From NCBI GenBank assembly GCA_028708605.1, contig JAQVYS010000006.1, forward strand, positions 1 through 59,402: 59,402 bases of DNA, written 5' to 3'. The notes beneath the pieces were generated by a model, which was not told the origin of the DNA, searched no databases, and was given only the letters and a program-made list of their open reading frames with translations. The position numbers and the translations under genes are program-made. This document shows, piece by piece, positions 18,843 through 28,060 of the stretch. Source of the DNA: Bacillota bacterium (GTDB taxonomy: Bacteria > Bacillota > DTU065). Every line of letters begins with the position of its first letter. The first letter of the stretch is position 1.

Positions 18843-19870
18843 CTAGCTTCTAGAGTGTAACCTAATTCTTTTAAGAGATTATAGGCCTCTAAAGCTTTCT
18901 TAGAAGAAGAAAAGCCCAACCTTAGTGGTCCTGTTTCTCCTTCTCGTTGTTTTAAAATCTCTATTTCCTTAATGTTTATATGTTTTTTAGCCAAAATAGA
19001 TGTGATCTCTCCAATTTCTCCAGGCTTATCTTCTACTTTAATTACCAGTGAAAAGACTTCGCCAACAACACCTTTTCCTCTAAACGGTAGTTTTTCACGA
19101 ATCGTACAGGCCTCTTTAAGGTATGGAGTTAGTTCTTCTTCTTTGCAAAGCTTATTAAATATCTCAGCAAAGGCTGACGCAGCATCTTTCAGATAAGGAC
19201 TTTGCGAGAGAATCTGCTGCCAAAGCTTTGGGTCACCACTTGCAATTCTTGTAGTATCCCTAAAGCCTCCAGCTGCCATTAAAAAGAGTCTGTCATCCCC
19301 ACCTGAAATCTTTTCCGCAGCTAATGTCAATGCTACAGCAACAAGGTGTGGCAAGTGAGAAACAGCAGCGACCATCTGGTCATGTGAGTCTGGATCTATT
19401 AAAAACGTGTATGCTCCCAAAGCTTCGATGTAGGGTGTAACCTTCTCAATCACAGCTGTAGGACGCGTTGAGTCTACCATCCACAGAGCATTTTCAAAGA
19501 GAGATTGGTCGGAGGCGCTTATGCCTCCTTTTTCTCTGCCAGCCATAGGATGAGTACCTACAAAATTGGGAATATCATTTAGCGAATTTGCTAGATCAAG
19601 CTTTAAACTACCAACATCAGCAATTACCATATCGTACTGGCTTAAGGACTTGACGACACCTGCAACACTGTTTATAGGAACTGCAACAAAAACCACTTCA
19701 ACACCATTTAGATCTAAAAGGCTATCTGAGACCTTTTGACAGATGCCTTTTTCTTTTGCAATTTCAAGTGTTTTTGGGTCTAAATCAACACCTATTACCT
19801 CATATTTATCCCTAAGGCCAAGCGCAATGCTCCCTCCAATAAGACCTAATCCTACAACTCCTACACTCAT
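18836..19870 (-). CDS. tyrA: prephenate dehydrogenase with ACT domain
   Basis: This 344-aa enzyme oxidatively decarboxylates prephenate to 4-hydroxyphenylpyruvate for tyrosine. The N-terminal NAD loop is [30 protein letters not shown] and [11 protein letters not shown] are catalytic-domain blocks. The C-terminus (from about residue 265, [19 protein letters not shown]) is an ACT domain, as expected for tyrosine feedback. It overlaps both aroF upstream and aroA downstream. Confidence 0.95.
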   Translation of the reverse strand: MSVGVVGLGLIGGSIALGLRDKYEVIGVDLDPKTLEIAKEKGICQKVSDSLLDLNGVEVVFVAVPINSVAGVVKSLSQYDMVIADVGSLKLDLANSLNDIPNFVGTHPMAGREKGGISASDQSLFENALWMVDSTRPTAVIEKVTPYIEALGAYTFLIDPDSHDQMVAAVSHLPHLVAVALTLAAEKISGGDDRLFLMAAGGFRDTTRIASGDPKLWQQILSQSPYLKDAASAFAEIFNKLCKEEELTPYLKEACTIREKLPFRGKGVVGEVFSLVIKVEDKPGEIGEITSILAKKHINIKEIEILKQREGETGPLRLGFSSSKKALEAYNLLKELGYTLEARW

Positions 19871-20877
19871 TTTAATTTGAAGAATCCTTTTAAAACATCG
19901 ATTTCTCTTGCAAGATCATCGAATTCAGCAGGTGTCAAGGATTGAGGACCATCTGAGAGAGCCTTTTCAGGATCAGGGTGAACTTCAACTATTAAGCCGT
20001 CTGCCCCAGCTGCAACAGCTGCAAGGGAGAGAGGCCTTACATATTGTCTGTGACCACCGCTATGGCTAGGATCGATGATAATAGGTAAATGGGACAACTC
20101 TTTAACAACAGGCACAGCGCTAATATCTAAGGTATTGCGTGTTGCTGTTTCAAAAGTACGAATACCTCTTTCACACAAAATCACGTTATGGTTTCCTTCG
20201 CTCATAATGTATTCTGCAGCCATCAACCACTCAGAGATTGTAGCTGATAAGCCTCTCTTTAGAATAATCGGTTTTTTGATCCTGCCTACTGCCTTAAGCA
20301 AAACGAAGTTTTGCATATTTCTGGCGCCAATTTGTAAAACATCCACATATTCTGCAACCATATCTACATCATCTGGATCGATCACCTCTGTAACTACCCC
20401 AAGGCCAGTTAGCTTTGAGGCTTCTCTGAGAATCTTTAAACCCTCTTCTTCAAGACCTTGGAACGAATATGGCGATGTGCGCGGTTTAAATGCTCCACCG
20501 CGAATAAGGGAGGCTCCAGATGCCTTAACCGCCTTTGCTGCTGCAAGTAACTGCTCGTGGCTTTCAACCGCACAAGGCCCAGCAATAATCCCAAAATGCC
20601 CTCCTCCGAATTTGGCGTCTCCTACCTCAATAACTGACGGTTCAGCATGAAACTCTTTTCCGCCTAATTTATAAGGAGAACGAATTGGTACCACACGCTC
20701 GACCCCAGGGAAAGTCTCGATGTTGGCGGCAAGCAAAGCATCTCGATTGCCAAGTGCTCCAATAATTGTTCTTTCAACACCTTCTGAAAGGTGAATACCA
20801 AACCCTAAATCCTCTAAACGTTCTTGGACCTTTTTGACTTCATCTGCGTTTGCTTTAGCTTTCATTACGATAATCAT
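19867..20877 (-). CDS. aroF: DAHP synthase (first enzyme of the shikimate pathway)
   Basis: This 336-aa enzyme condenses PEP and erythrose-4-phosphate. The N-terminal 70 residues form the ferredoxin-like regulatory domain ([21 protein letters not shown]) seen in type I-beta enzymes. The barrel shows [44 protein letters not shown] and [10 protein letters not shown]. It overlaps the upstream aroH-hisC gene and downstream tyrA by 4 bp each, so the pathway enzymes are made in close ratio. Confidence 0.96.
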   Translation of the reverse strand: MIIVMKAKANADEVKKVQERLEDLGFGIHLSEGVERTIIGALGNRDALLAANIETFPGVERVVPIRSPYKLGGKEFHAEPSVIEVGDAKFGGGHFGIIAGPCAVESHEQLLAAAKAVKASGASLIRGGAFKPRTSPYSFQGLEEEGLKILREASKLTGLGVVTEVIDPDDVDMVAEYVDVLQIGARNMQNFVLLKAVGRIKKPIILKRGLSATISEWLMAAEYIMSEGNHNVILCERGIRTFETATRNTLDISAVPVVKELSHLPIIIDPSHSGGHRQYVRPLSLAAVAAGADGLIVEVHPDPEKALSDGPQSLTPAEFDDLAREIDVLKGFFKLK

Positions 20878-22337
20878 TTGCTAATTCCTCCGTCTCTTAT
20901 CTCAGTGAATAGGTTCCAGAATTTTTCCATTTGCTGTTTTGTTCCAAGACTGACTCTAATATAATCATCTAGACCAAAAGAGGCAGCACTTCGGACAATA
21001 ACACCCTTCTTTAACATTTCTTGGACTATGTCTTTAGCACGTTCTACTCTGATTAAAACAAAGCTAGCTTCACTTTCGACATATTCAATGCCTTCTGCTT
21101 TACATTTGTTGTAAAACTCTCTTTTCATAGAGGCGTTTTCTCTAAAACAAAAATCTCTATGGCCAATGTCTTCTAAGCTGCTTATAGCCGCAGCTTGGGC
21201 CAACAGGTTTACGTTAAATGGCTCTCTCGTCTTTTCAATGCTACTAATAATATTTTCGCCTGCTATACCTACCCCAACTCTTAAGCCTGCAAGACCGTAA
21301 ATCTTTGAAAAGGTCCTTAGCACAATAAGAGGATAGCTATCTATCAGTTTTTTAAAATCAGGATATTTTGGGTTTTCGGCGTACTCTGCGTAGGCTTCGT
21401 CAAGAACAACTAAAACGTTTGTGGGTAGTCTATCTAGAAACCCTTCAAGTTCCTGATGAGTTACTATAGTACCTGTAGGGTTATTAGGATTACAGATATA
21501 ACACAACTTGGTCCTCTCATCTATCTCTCTTAAAAAGCCATCTAAGTCATGGGTGAAACTTTTAAGTGGTACTTTTTTTACACCAGCTCCCATAAGGCGA
21601 GCGCCAAATTCGTACTCGCTAAAGGTGATGTCAGCTATGACTATATTGTCTTCTTCATCTAGGTAAGTTTCACTAATCAGCTTAATTAGCTCATCTGAGC
21701 CGTTTCCAACGATAAACTGAGAAAAATCCAACCCATAAAATGAGGCTAACTTACTTTTAAAGTCGTAGTTTGCGCCGTCTGGATATAGACTTACCGATTG
21801 TAGCTTTTTAGCCATAGTCTCTAAGGCTTTTTTGGATGGACCAAAGGGATTCTCATTTGAGGCAAGCTTAATTACGTCTTCTAAACTATACTCTCTCTTA
21901 ACCTCGTCAATAGGCTTTCCTGGGACATATGGTTTTATCTTGGAAAGTGCACCTCTTGGCTTTGGCGATCTTTTTTCTTCTATTGCTTTTTCCACAGGCC
22001 ATCCCCACTCCGGTCTAAGCTTTGTAGCTTTTCTTAAGTACAAGTTTCTACCTGGTTTTGTTGTGTAGATTAATAGTCTGATACAAAGAGGAATCTGGTT
22101 AGCGATATTTAACTGAGTAACATCCAAAAGTGCTACGTTTTCATAGCCTTTTAGACGGATAAAAGATGCAGGGTATGCAGCCTTTATATCTTCTGTACTA
22201 GATACAATAACACTAATAATATCTCTTTCTCTAAAGCTATTTAGTTCTGTAAAAGATAACCACAGTTCATCCATAGCCTCTTTGATCTTTTCTTTAGTAT
22301 TTTCTTCAACTGTGGTAGCTGCTCTTAATGCGTACAT
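20874..22337 (-). CDS. fusion: AroH-class chorismate mutase + HisC-like aminotransferase
   Basis: This 487-aa fusion couples two enzymes. Residues 1 to about 112 match the monofunctional AroH chorismate mutase fold: R5 (=B. subtilis R7), R61 region (R63), CIR (R90), [11 protein letters not shown] (Y108). At the key Glu78 site it has Gln, and Asp replaces Cys75. From about residue 130 it is a class I/II PLP aminotransferase of the HisC family: [29 protein letters not shown], and Schiff-base lysine in [15 protein letters not shown]. Joined to chorismate mutase and heading aroF-tyrA-aroA, it more likely makes Tyr/Phe from their keto acids than histidinol phosphate; that is inference. Confidence 0.9.
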   Translation of the reverse strand: MYALRAATTVEENTKEKIKEAMDELWLSFTELNSFRERDIISVIVSSTEDIKAAYPASFIRLKGYENVALLDVTQLNIANQIPLCIRLLIYTTKPGRNLYLRKATKLRPEWGWPVEKAIEEKRSPKPRGALSKIKPYVPGKPIDEVKREYSLEDVIKLASNENPFGPSKKALETMAKKLQSVSLYPDGANYDFKSKLASFYGLDFSQFIVGNGSDELIKLISETYLDEEDNIVIADITFSEYEFGARLMGAGVKKVPLKSFTHDLDGFLREIDERTKLCYICNPNNPTGTIVTHQELEGFLDRLPTNVLVVLDEAYAEYAENPKYPDFKKLIDSYPLIVLRTFSKIYGLAGLRVGVGIAGENIISSIEKTREPFNVNLLAQAAAISSLEDIGHRDFCFRENASMKREFYNKCKAEGIEYVESEASFVLIRVERAKDIVQEMLKKGVIVRSAASFGLDDYIRVSLGTKQQMEKFWNLFTEIRDGGISK

Positions 22338-22365
22338 CTTTTTACCTCCAAGTCTCTTTGCTTAC

Positions 22366-22390
22366 GAAAAAACTCCCGTTTTCTGGGAGT
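22366..22390 (-). terminator. intrinsic terminator after the flavoprotein gene
   Basis: A 6-bp stem ACTCCC/GGGAGT is followed by TTTTTT on the minus strand, close after the stop at 22407. It separates this unit from the aro operon. Confidence 0.8.
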
Positions 22391-22406
22391 ATTTATCGTA
22401 TTTTAC

Positions 22407-23666
22407 TTATTTTACTACTGAGTGAGACAATTTACAAGCGCTAGAAAAACCAGCTAAATTTCCTGTGCTAAAAGCGGCTTGCAAATTGTAACCACCTGTA
22501 ATGCCACTAACATCGATCATTTCACCGCAAACAAAGAGTCCTGGAACGATCTTAGACTCCATTGTTTTGGGGTTAATTTCTTTTAGATTTAGACCACCAA
22601 GTGTTACAATCGCCTCGTCAATTGGTCTTTTCCCAGTTACCTGAAGCCTAAAGTCTTTTAGCAGATTGACAAGAAATTGACGCTCTTTCTTAGTTATAGA
22701 ATTGACTTTCTGCCTAGGATCGATCCCAGAAAGCTCTACAATAGTAGGGATGAGCTTTTGAGGAAGTAGATCATCTAGAGCATTTAGAAAATCCTTGTTT
22801 ATATACTTGTTAAAGTCTCGCTGGATTCTTTTATCAAGCTTTTCATGATCTAGAGCAGGTTTTAAGTCTAAAGAGATTTCAGCCTTTGTAAAGTCGTTAT
22901 TACTCATCGACAGAATAATCGGACCTGAAACGCCAAAATGAGTAAAGACCATTTCTCCTAACTCTTTAAAAACTTTTTTCCCGTCTACATAACAGGTGGC
23001 CTCGACATTGATTAGACTAAGACCTTGAAGATCCTTTATAAAGTAATTAGAGCACTCAAGAGGCACTAAACCTGCTCTTAGAGGACTAAAAGAGTGGCCT
23101 AAAGGAGTAAGCAGACCTATTCCGTCTCCGGTTGACCCAGTTCGGGGGTATGAAGCTCCTCCAACCGCAACGATAACTGTTTTTGTAAACGTAGTATGCC
23201 CAGAGGCCGAATGGACCAGAAATCCTTCGGGCTGACCTTCTAGATTTTCCATTACTTCGATTTTTTTTACTGCTCCTTTAGTTTTAATCTTGAAATTAGA
23301 ACTTGAACTCTTTATTAGTGCATCTAGCACATCTCGTGCTTTTTCGCTTTTTGGAAAAACTCTACCGCCTTGCTCTACTACATACTCTAAGCCTTGGCGT
23401 TTAAAAAAGTCTAAGGTGTCATTTGGAGTAAAGTGGCTAAAGGCACTATATAGAAAACGTCCACCAAGGCTGTAATTACTTAAAAAATCTGCTGTTGATG
23501 AGTAGCGATTGTTAGTAATATTGCAGCGCCCTTTGCCAGTTATTAATAGCTTTAGACCTGGTTTTGCAGACTTTTCCCAGATCTCTCCTTTTACATTTTG
23601 TTTAGTTAAGGCAAAAGCCGCCATTAGACCTGCTGGCCCAGCCCCGATTATTAAACAATCAATCAA
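22407..23666 (-). CDS. HI0933-like FAD-dependent oxidoreductase (BaiN/RdsA-type family)
   Basis: This 419-aa flavoprotein has the N-terminal FAD loop IIGAGPAGLMAA, the family block GKGRCNITNN, VAVGGASYPRTGSTGDG, and the C-terminal FAD contact FVCGEMIDVSGITGGYNLQAAFSTG. The family (YhiN/HI0933) is widespread and its physiological substrate is generally unknown; a few members reduce unsaturated ring compounds or uridine in rRNA. It starts inside the end of the pseudouridine synthase gene (4-bp overlap), consistent with a link to RNA modification but not proof. Confidence 0.9.
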   Translation of the reverse strand: MIDCLIIGAGPAGLMAAFALTKQNVKGEIWEKSAKPGLKLLITGKGRCNITNNRYSSTADFLSNYSLGGRFLYSAFSHFTPNDTLDFFKRQGLEYVVEQGGRVFPKSEKARDVLDALIKSSSSNFKIKTKGAVKKIEVMENLEGQPEGFLVHSASGHTTFTKTVIVAVGGASYPRTGSTGDGIGLLTPLGHSFSPLRAGLVPLECSNYFIKDLQGLSLINVEATCYVDGKKVFKELGEMVFTHFGVSGPIILSMSNNDFTKAEISLDLKPALDHEKLDKRIQRDFNKYINKDFLNALDDLLPQKLIPTIVELSGIDPRQKVNSITKKERQFLVNLLKDFRLQVTGKRPIDEAIVTLGGLNLKEINPKTMESKIVPGLFVCGEMIDVSGITGGYNLQAAFSTGNLAGFSSACKLSHSVVK

Positions 23667-24373
23667 TCTCTGGCACTCTCCTTGAGTAGTCTGACTTCAT
23701 CTTTAGAAAGACTGCGATACTGACCTAGCTGTAGTTTTCCAAGATCCAAAGGTCCAAACTTCTGTCTATGAAGTGTTAAAACAGGATATCCTAAAGCCTT
23801 TAACATGCGTTTTACTTGTCTTTTACGCCCCTCACTAATTGTCAAGGAAATAACTGTCCAGTCTCGGCCACTTTTTATATAGTTTGCTTTAGCAGGTAAC
23901 GTAATCCCGTCTTCAAGCTGAATACCGATTTCAAGACGCCTATAGTCCTCAGGTTTAATTTTGCCTGCTACCTTGACCAAATAGGTCTTTTTTACATGGT
24001 ATCTAGGATGCAAAAGCTGATTAGAAAGATCCCCATCGTTTGTTAGAAGCAGAGCACCTGTTGTATCAGCGTCTAGCCTTCCAACTGGAAAAACACGTGG
24101 CTCTTTAGGTACTAAATCAATGACTTTTGCTCTGTTGTAAGGATCTTTAACAGTACATAAAAAACCTTCGGGTTTATTTAAAAGGTAATAGACTTTTTCG
24201 TTTATAGAGACAGCTTTGCCTAATACTCTAATGTCATCCTTTTTACTGTCGGCTTTTTGTCCGAGCTCTGCAACCTCACCGTTTACAGTTACAATACCCT
24301 TTTTTATTAATTCTTCTACTTTACGCCTGGAGCCAAATCCCGCTTCGGCTAATATTTTTTGTAGTCTCTCCAA
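23663..24373 (-). CDS. rluB: RluB/RsuA-family 23S rRNA pseudouridine synthase
   Basis: This 236-aa protein isomerises uridine in rRNA. The TTG at 24373 is chosen as start because AGGAGG stands 11 nt upstream; a longer frame to 24403 lacks this. An N-terminal S4 RNA-binding domain (ERLQKILAEAGFGSRRKVEELI) is followed by the synthase domain with PVGRLDADTTGALLLTNDG, whose Asp is catalytic, and EGRKRQVKRMLKALGYPV. RluB acts at the 2605 region in E. coli; the target here is inferred. Confidence 0.92.
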   Translation of the reverse strand: MERLQKILAEAGFGSRRKVEELIKKGIVTVNGEVAELGQKADSKKDDIRVLGKAVSINEKVYYLLNKPEGFLCTVKDPYNRAKVIDLVPKEPRVFPVGRLDADTTGALLLTNDGDLSNQLLHPRYHVKKTYLVKVAGKIKPEDYRRLEIGIQLEDGITLPAKANYIKSGRDWTVISLTISEGRKRQVKRMLKALGYPVLTLHRQKFGPLDLGKLQLGQYRSLSKDEVRLLKESARD

Positions 24374-24424
24374 AATAAAAAAGCCTCCTAAATCATTATA
24401 CAAATTTAATACTTATAATAACTT

Positions 24425-25018
24425 CTAATCTAACAAGCTGTCTTTTAATTCCCCGCTTTGCACATAACGTACTAGGTTTTTGGCTTCATTTAGTGCCCGA
24501 TTTTTGGCCTTAGGATTTTTGTACCAAATTCCTGGCAGAGTGTTTAAGTCTTTAACAGGACAAGACGTATAGGTATAATTTGCGGGAAAGAATGTTTCTG
24601 CAGAAAGGATGCACCTTCTCATGTGGAACATTGTTGTAACAAGTAAAATATGTAGTTTTTGCTTAGAAAACGTGTTCTTTAAGATCTCTAATGAAAAAAG
24701 GATGTTCTCTTTCGTATTAGTGGATCTATCCTCTATCAGAATTGCACTTTCTGGTACTTTAAGAGAGATGGCTTTTTGTTTCATAATCTCAGCTTCAGAG
24801 ATCATGCCTTTTACCGTCCCTCCTGAAAGGAGCAGATAAGGTGCTCTTTTTTTGTGATATAGCTTTATTGCACCAGGAAGCCTGTAGGAAAGACTGTTTG
24901 TGCTTCCAAAGACTAAAATACAATCACCGATTTTTTCATCATCAAAGATACCTGTAAAAAGTAGTCTTTCTACTTGGTCTTGAGTGAGAGATTCAGGGTT
25001 TAGATCAGAGATTCTCAA
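24425..25018 (-). CDS. YdcF/SanA-like DUF218 protein
   Basis: This 197-aa protein matches the DUF218 (YdcF/ElyC/SanA) superfamily: DCILVFGSTNS, RAPYLLLSGG, SEAEIMKQKAISLKVPESAILIEDRSTNTKENI, and LVTTMFHMRRC. Unlike many members it has no N-terminal membrane segment, so it is probably cytosolic. Function in the family is poorly known (cell-envelope or nucleotide binding have been suggested). It stands alone with a short gap to the gene after it. Confidence 0.85.
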   Translation of the reverse strand: MRISDLNPESLTQDQVERLLFTGIFDDEKIGDCILVFGSTNSLSYRLPGAIKLYHKKRAPYLLLSGGTVKGMISEAEIMKQKAISLKVPESAILIEDRSTNTKENILFSLEILKNTFSKQKLHILLVTTMFHMRRCILSAETFFPANYTYTSCPVKDLNTLPGIWYKNPKAKNRALNEAKNLVRYVQSGELKDSLLD

Positions 25019-25113
25019 CTAAAACCACCTACTTTTGTACTCACTGTAGTTTTGTTAGCTAGATAATACCACATTTACTCCTCATATGCCATTTTCTGTA
25101 ACTAGTCTAAGAA

Positions 25114-25155
25114 CGAAAAGGCCTTAAAGGAAGTGCTTTTACCCTTAAGGCCTTT
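25114..25155 (-). terminator. intrinsic terminator after gerW
   Basis: An 11-bp stem (AAAGGCCTTAA paired with TTAAGGCCTTT) closes just after the gerW stop at 25160 and is followed by TTCG on the minus strand. It marks the end of the lysA-scpAB-gerW run. Confidence 0.75.
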
Positions 25156-25159
25156 CAAA

Positions 25160-25558
25160 TCAAAACATTGTAGTATTATTATCCATGGCACCTGTAACTG
25201 AATTTGAAGCCATGCGATCCATTAAATTAGGTACTAAATCAAATACCCGATCAATAAATGCTTCAGTGCCAACTGGAAGCAACTTCACCTTACCCTGACT
25301 CACAACTAAAAACGCTACAGGTCTGAGAGAGATTCCTGCACCGCTTCCACCGCCAAAGGGAGCTTTAGTTTGTTCAGTAGGTTCTCCGAATTCGCTTCCA
25401 CCGGCAGCAAAACCCATAAATACTCTAGACACTGGTATAATAAGACTTCCGTCTATTGATTCAACTGGGTCGCCTAGAATAGTATTTACATCTATCATTT
25501 CCTTGAGGCTTTGCATGGCAGTATCCATTAAACCTTCCACTGGATGCTTATCTGGCAT
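25160..25558 (-). CDS. gerW: GerW/YtfJ-family sporulation protein
   Basis: This 132-aa protein belongs to the YtfJ (GerW) family, spore proteins needed for normal germination in Bacillus. The ATG at 25558 is chosen because GGAGAG lies about 6 nt upstream. It has the typical blocks VDVNTILGDPVES-like start, IIPVSRVFMGFAAGGSEFG, a Gly-rich loop FGGGSGAGISLRP, and KLLPV. It overlaps the DUF2953 gene by 11 bp. The scpA-scpB-DUF2953-gerW order is common in Firmicutes. Confidence 0.92.
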   Translation of the reverse strand: MPDKHPVEGLMDTAMQSLKEMIDVNTILGDPVESIDGSLIIPVSRVFMGFAAGGSEFGEPTEQTKAPFGGGSGAGISLRPVAFLVVSQGKVKLLPVGTEAFIDRVFDLVPNLMDRMASNSVTGAMDNNTTMF

Positions 25559-26150
25559 ATTTACTCTCCTTCCACAAAGCCCAGTATCTTTTTCCGGCTT
25601 CATGTATAACTTGACCTAGGCTGAAGGTGATTATACAGGTCAAAGCAAATCCTGCAAGGTCCTTTTTAAAGGAAATTTCAGGCACAAATCCCTTATTGTT
25701 ATAATAAATAAAACCAAATGCTGGGTAAAGGAGCGCAATCAAGATACCAAACAAGAAAGTTGCTTCTCCACTTACTGTTCCCTTTACTCCCATCTCAACG
25801 CTGATTTTTTGAATACGAAGGCTTCTTAAAACTACGTTGTCCCAAAAATCAGCCTTTTTTGATGGAGATGCTTTGGTTTTCTTAAAACTAGCATAAATCA
25901 GCTTTCCAAAGAGATCTCTAAAATAAACGATAAACAACCTATCTAAGCCAATAAAGTGATCGCTTATATCAAACTTACCGTCCTGATAGCTTCCTTTAAA
26001 AGTCCGAAAGGGTATTTTCGTCGTCATCACCCAATTTCTACCGTAGGCGTCAGTGTTTATGGCAAAGTTCATGGAAAAAGGCCAACTAAGTAGTACAGCT
26101 AAAGCTATAATAAGTATGCTTATCCCTAAAATCCACCACAAAGAAAACAC
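25548..26150 (-). CDS. DUF2953 family membrane protein
   Basis: This 200-aa protein has an N-terminal transmembrane helix (residues 3-24), a soluble part with VSVEMGVKGTVSGEA-like sequence (IQKISVEMGVKGTVSGEATF), and a second membrane region around 125-145. These traits and its place between scpB and gerW match DUF2953, a family of unknown function usually linked with gerW (ytfI-ytfJ in Bacillus). It is probably expressed with gerW in sporulation; this is inferred from overlap. Confidence 0.75.
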   Translation of the reverse strand: MFSLWWILGISILIIALAVLLSWPFSMNFAINTDAYGRNWVMTTKIPFRTFKGSYQDGKFDISDHFIGLDRLFIVYFRDLFGKLIYASFKKTKASPSKKADFWDNVVLRSLRIQKISVEMGVKGTVSGEATFLFGILIALLYPAFGFIYYNNKGFVPEISFKKDLAGFALTCIITFSLGQVIHEAGKRYWALWKESKYAR

Positions 26151-26163
26151 CTCCTACCTTGCT

Positions 26164-26733
26164 TTATTCTACCAAGGAGGGAGGGTTTGTATTCTCAATA
26201 TCATCTGGCTCCTTAAACTCTGAGAGCTCAGGCAGCTCAGTTAGATCTTTAAGACCAAAGTAGACTAAAAAAGCTTTGGTTGTGGCAAACAAAATAGGAC
26301 GTCCCGGCGCTTCTTTCCTGCCAACTTCGGCTATCAGTCCACGATCTAAAAGAGTCCCTATAGAGCTTTCAGAGGAGACGCCACGAATTTCATCGATCTC
26401 AGTCCTAGTTATTGGCTGCATATAGCTGATAATTGCCAAAACCTCTAGAGCAGCCGGAGAAAGTGGGTTGCGTTTTTGACCTTGACTAAGCTCTAGTAAG
26501 TAAGGCTCTGCTTCTTTGCAGGCTACAAAGCGCACTCCTCCTGCAATTGTTTCTAGTCTTACTCCTCTGTCATGATCGATTAGGTCTTGTTCTATATCTT
26601 TTAAAAAGCTACTGACCTCATTTTCCGTAAGGCTTGTCAATTCCGAGAGTTTGCCTGTAGATAAAGGCTCAGGCGCCATGAAAAGTACTGCTTCTAAGAT
26701 TTTTTTTGCTTTACTTGGAGACAAACCTATCAT
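26164..26733 (-). CDS. scpB: segregation and condensation protein B
   Basis: This 189-aa winged-helix protein is the kite subunit of the SMC-ScpAB condensin that helps separate chromosomes. Diagnostic parts are KKILEAVLFMAPEPLS, SPAALEVLAIISYMQPITRTEIDEIRGVSS and the second winged helix LIAEVGRKEAPGRPILFATT. It overlaps scpA by 4 bp. Length is in the normal range. Confidence 0.95.
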   Translation of the reverse strand: MIGLSPSKAKKILEAVLFMAPEPLSTGKLSELTSLTENEVSSFLKDIEQDLIDHDRGVRLETIAGGVRFVACKEAEPYLLELSQGQKRNPLSPAALEVLAIISYMQPITRTEIDEIRGVSSESSIGTLLDRGLIAEVGRKEAPGRPILFATTKAFLVYFGLKDLTELPELSEFKEPDDIENTNPPSLVE

Positions 26734-27479
26734 TCCTCCTCCACCGTTAGTGAGGCAACTCCTAGATAATTGACATAGATCTCCGAACTATCAGTCTGAC
26801 TAACCCCTAAAACACCTCTGTGTACTAACTCTAGTAAGGCCATAAAGGTTACCACAATTAAAACCTTGCTTTTTAATAAGCCAAACAGCTCGCTAAAGAG
26901 TAGATCTCTTTTTTCCTCAAGGTACAACTCTAACCAATTTATCTGGTCTTCTATCGTAATCTGTTCTCTTGGAAGAGATGAGATCTCATCTTCATCTCTT
27001 TTTGCCTCTAAGACCACTTTTAAGGCGCTAAGGAGCTCAGTCATGGAGACCTCAAGATTTCTTAGATCATGGTCTGGCCTAAGTTCCTCTAAAAGTATCT
27101 GGTTGATATTGTCCCTAGCAAAAACCCTCGACTGGTCTTCGAAATTTTCGTATAGATACCCAGCAGCTTCTTTAAACTGTTTATAGAGTATCAGCCTATT
27201 AACTAGTTCTGTCCTAGGATCCTCTTGCTCTTCATCCTCTTCGAGTTGGGGCTTTGGCAGTAGCATCTTGGCTTTTATCTCCATTAATGTTGCTGCCATC
27301 ACTATAAACTCTGTTGCCACCTCATACTCAGAGTCTTCCATATGTTTTACTTCCTCAAGATATGCTTTCGTTATCTCTGAGATTGGAATATCGTAAATGT
27401 CAATACGTTTTTCCTTGATTAAACTAAGCAAAAGATCTAGAGGACCTTCAAAGGCTTTGACAGATATATCAATGCTCAT
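26730..27479 (-). CDS. scpA: segregation and condensation protein A
   Basis: This 249-aa protein is the kleisin that bridges Smc heads. The N-terminus has the conserved KAFEGPLDLLLSLIKEKRIDIYDIPISEIT; the middle is charged and flexible (EEDEEQEDPRTEL), and the C-terminal winged helix contains VVTFMALLELVHRG. It lies directly upstream of and overlaps scpB. Confidence 0.96.
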   Translation of the reverse strand: MSIDISVKAFEGPLDLLLSLIKEKRIDIYDIPISEITKAYLEEVKHMEDSEYEVATEFIVMAATLMEIKAKMLLPKPQLEEDEEQEDPRTELVNRLILYKQFKEAAGYLYENFEDQSRVFARDNINQILLEELRPDHDLRNLEVSMTELLSALKVVLEAKRDEDEISSLPREQITIEDQINWLELYLEEKRDLLFSELFGLLKSKVLIVVTFMALLELVHRGVLGVSQTDSSEIYVNYLGVASLTVEEE

Positions 27480-27490
27480 AAAAAGCCCTC

Positions 27491-28039
27491 CTAATTTAAC
27501 GAGTCTGCATCTTTTAATAGTCTTTCAAAGCGGCTTTTGGGCATCTCGTGATGGTTTCTAATTAACTCGACAACTGTCTCTGACACACCAAAGGTTTCTA
27601 GCATATAAGCACCGCGACTTGGATGAGTTGCATAAACAAAAACCGCATTAGCTAAGGTTCCTTTTGGTTTGTTATCTTTTAACAGTAGCCTCTGATAAAT
27701 CTTAGGCATAAACTTATTTATTAGCTTTACCAGCACTCTTTGAGTAACGGTAAAGTCTCCTTTTATTTTGCCAATATCATGTAAAAGAGCCGCTTTTACA
27801 ACGACTTTTCTTTCATTGTCATTTTGAATGCGAGGATCTTCATTAACTGTTTTTGCTACTTCTAAAGCGTGCCTTTGATCTACAAAATCCATCTGAAAAT
27901 ACAACACTCTTTCCATCTCAGTAAGGTTTTCTTCTACAAAAGCCAATTCTTTGTCAGAAAACTTGGGGTCTTTTTTATAACGATGAGCCATAAACCACTT
28001 TATTGACAAAACTCTGATGTTTTCCGCTTTTCCGCCCAT
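27491..28039 (-). CDS. HD-domain phosphohydrolase
   Basis: This 182-aa protein has an HD metal site: H in QRHALEVAK, the HD pair in ALLHDIGKIKGD, and later H residues in ATHPSRGAYML and IRNHHEMPKS. The family hydrolyses nucleotides or phosphodiesters. The ATG follows a good AGGTGA site. It lies between lysA and scpA, in the same direction with gaps of 11-21 bp. The substrate is unknown. Confidence 0.85.
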   Translation of the reverse strand: MGGKAENIRVLSIKWFMAHRYKKDPKFSDKELAFVEENLTEMERVLYFQMDFVDQRHALEVAKTVNEDPRIQNDNERKVVVKAALLHDIGKIKGDFTVTQRVLVKLINKFMPKIYQRLLLKDNKPKGTLANAVFVYATHPSRGAYMLETFGVSETVVELIRNHHEMPKSRFERLLKDADSLN

Positions 28040-28060
28040 CTTTTCACCTCAAATTTGCGA

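Noticed and set aside
20075-20650. 191-aa plus-strand ORF
   Set aside because: It lies wholly opposite aroF, has no ribosome site and no protein-family features; it is a shadow of the coding strand.
25660-25760. Small secreted or phage-like gene in the DUF2953 region
   Set aside because: The hydrophobic stretch belongs to the DUF2953 membrane protein itself.
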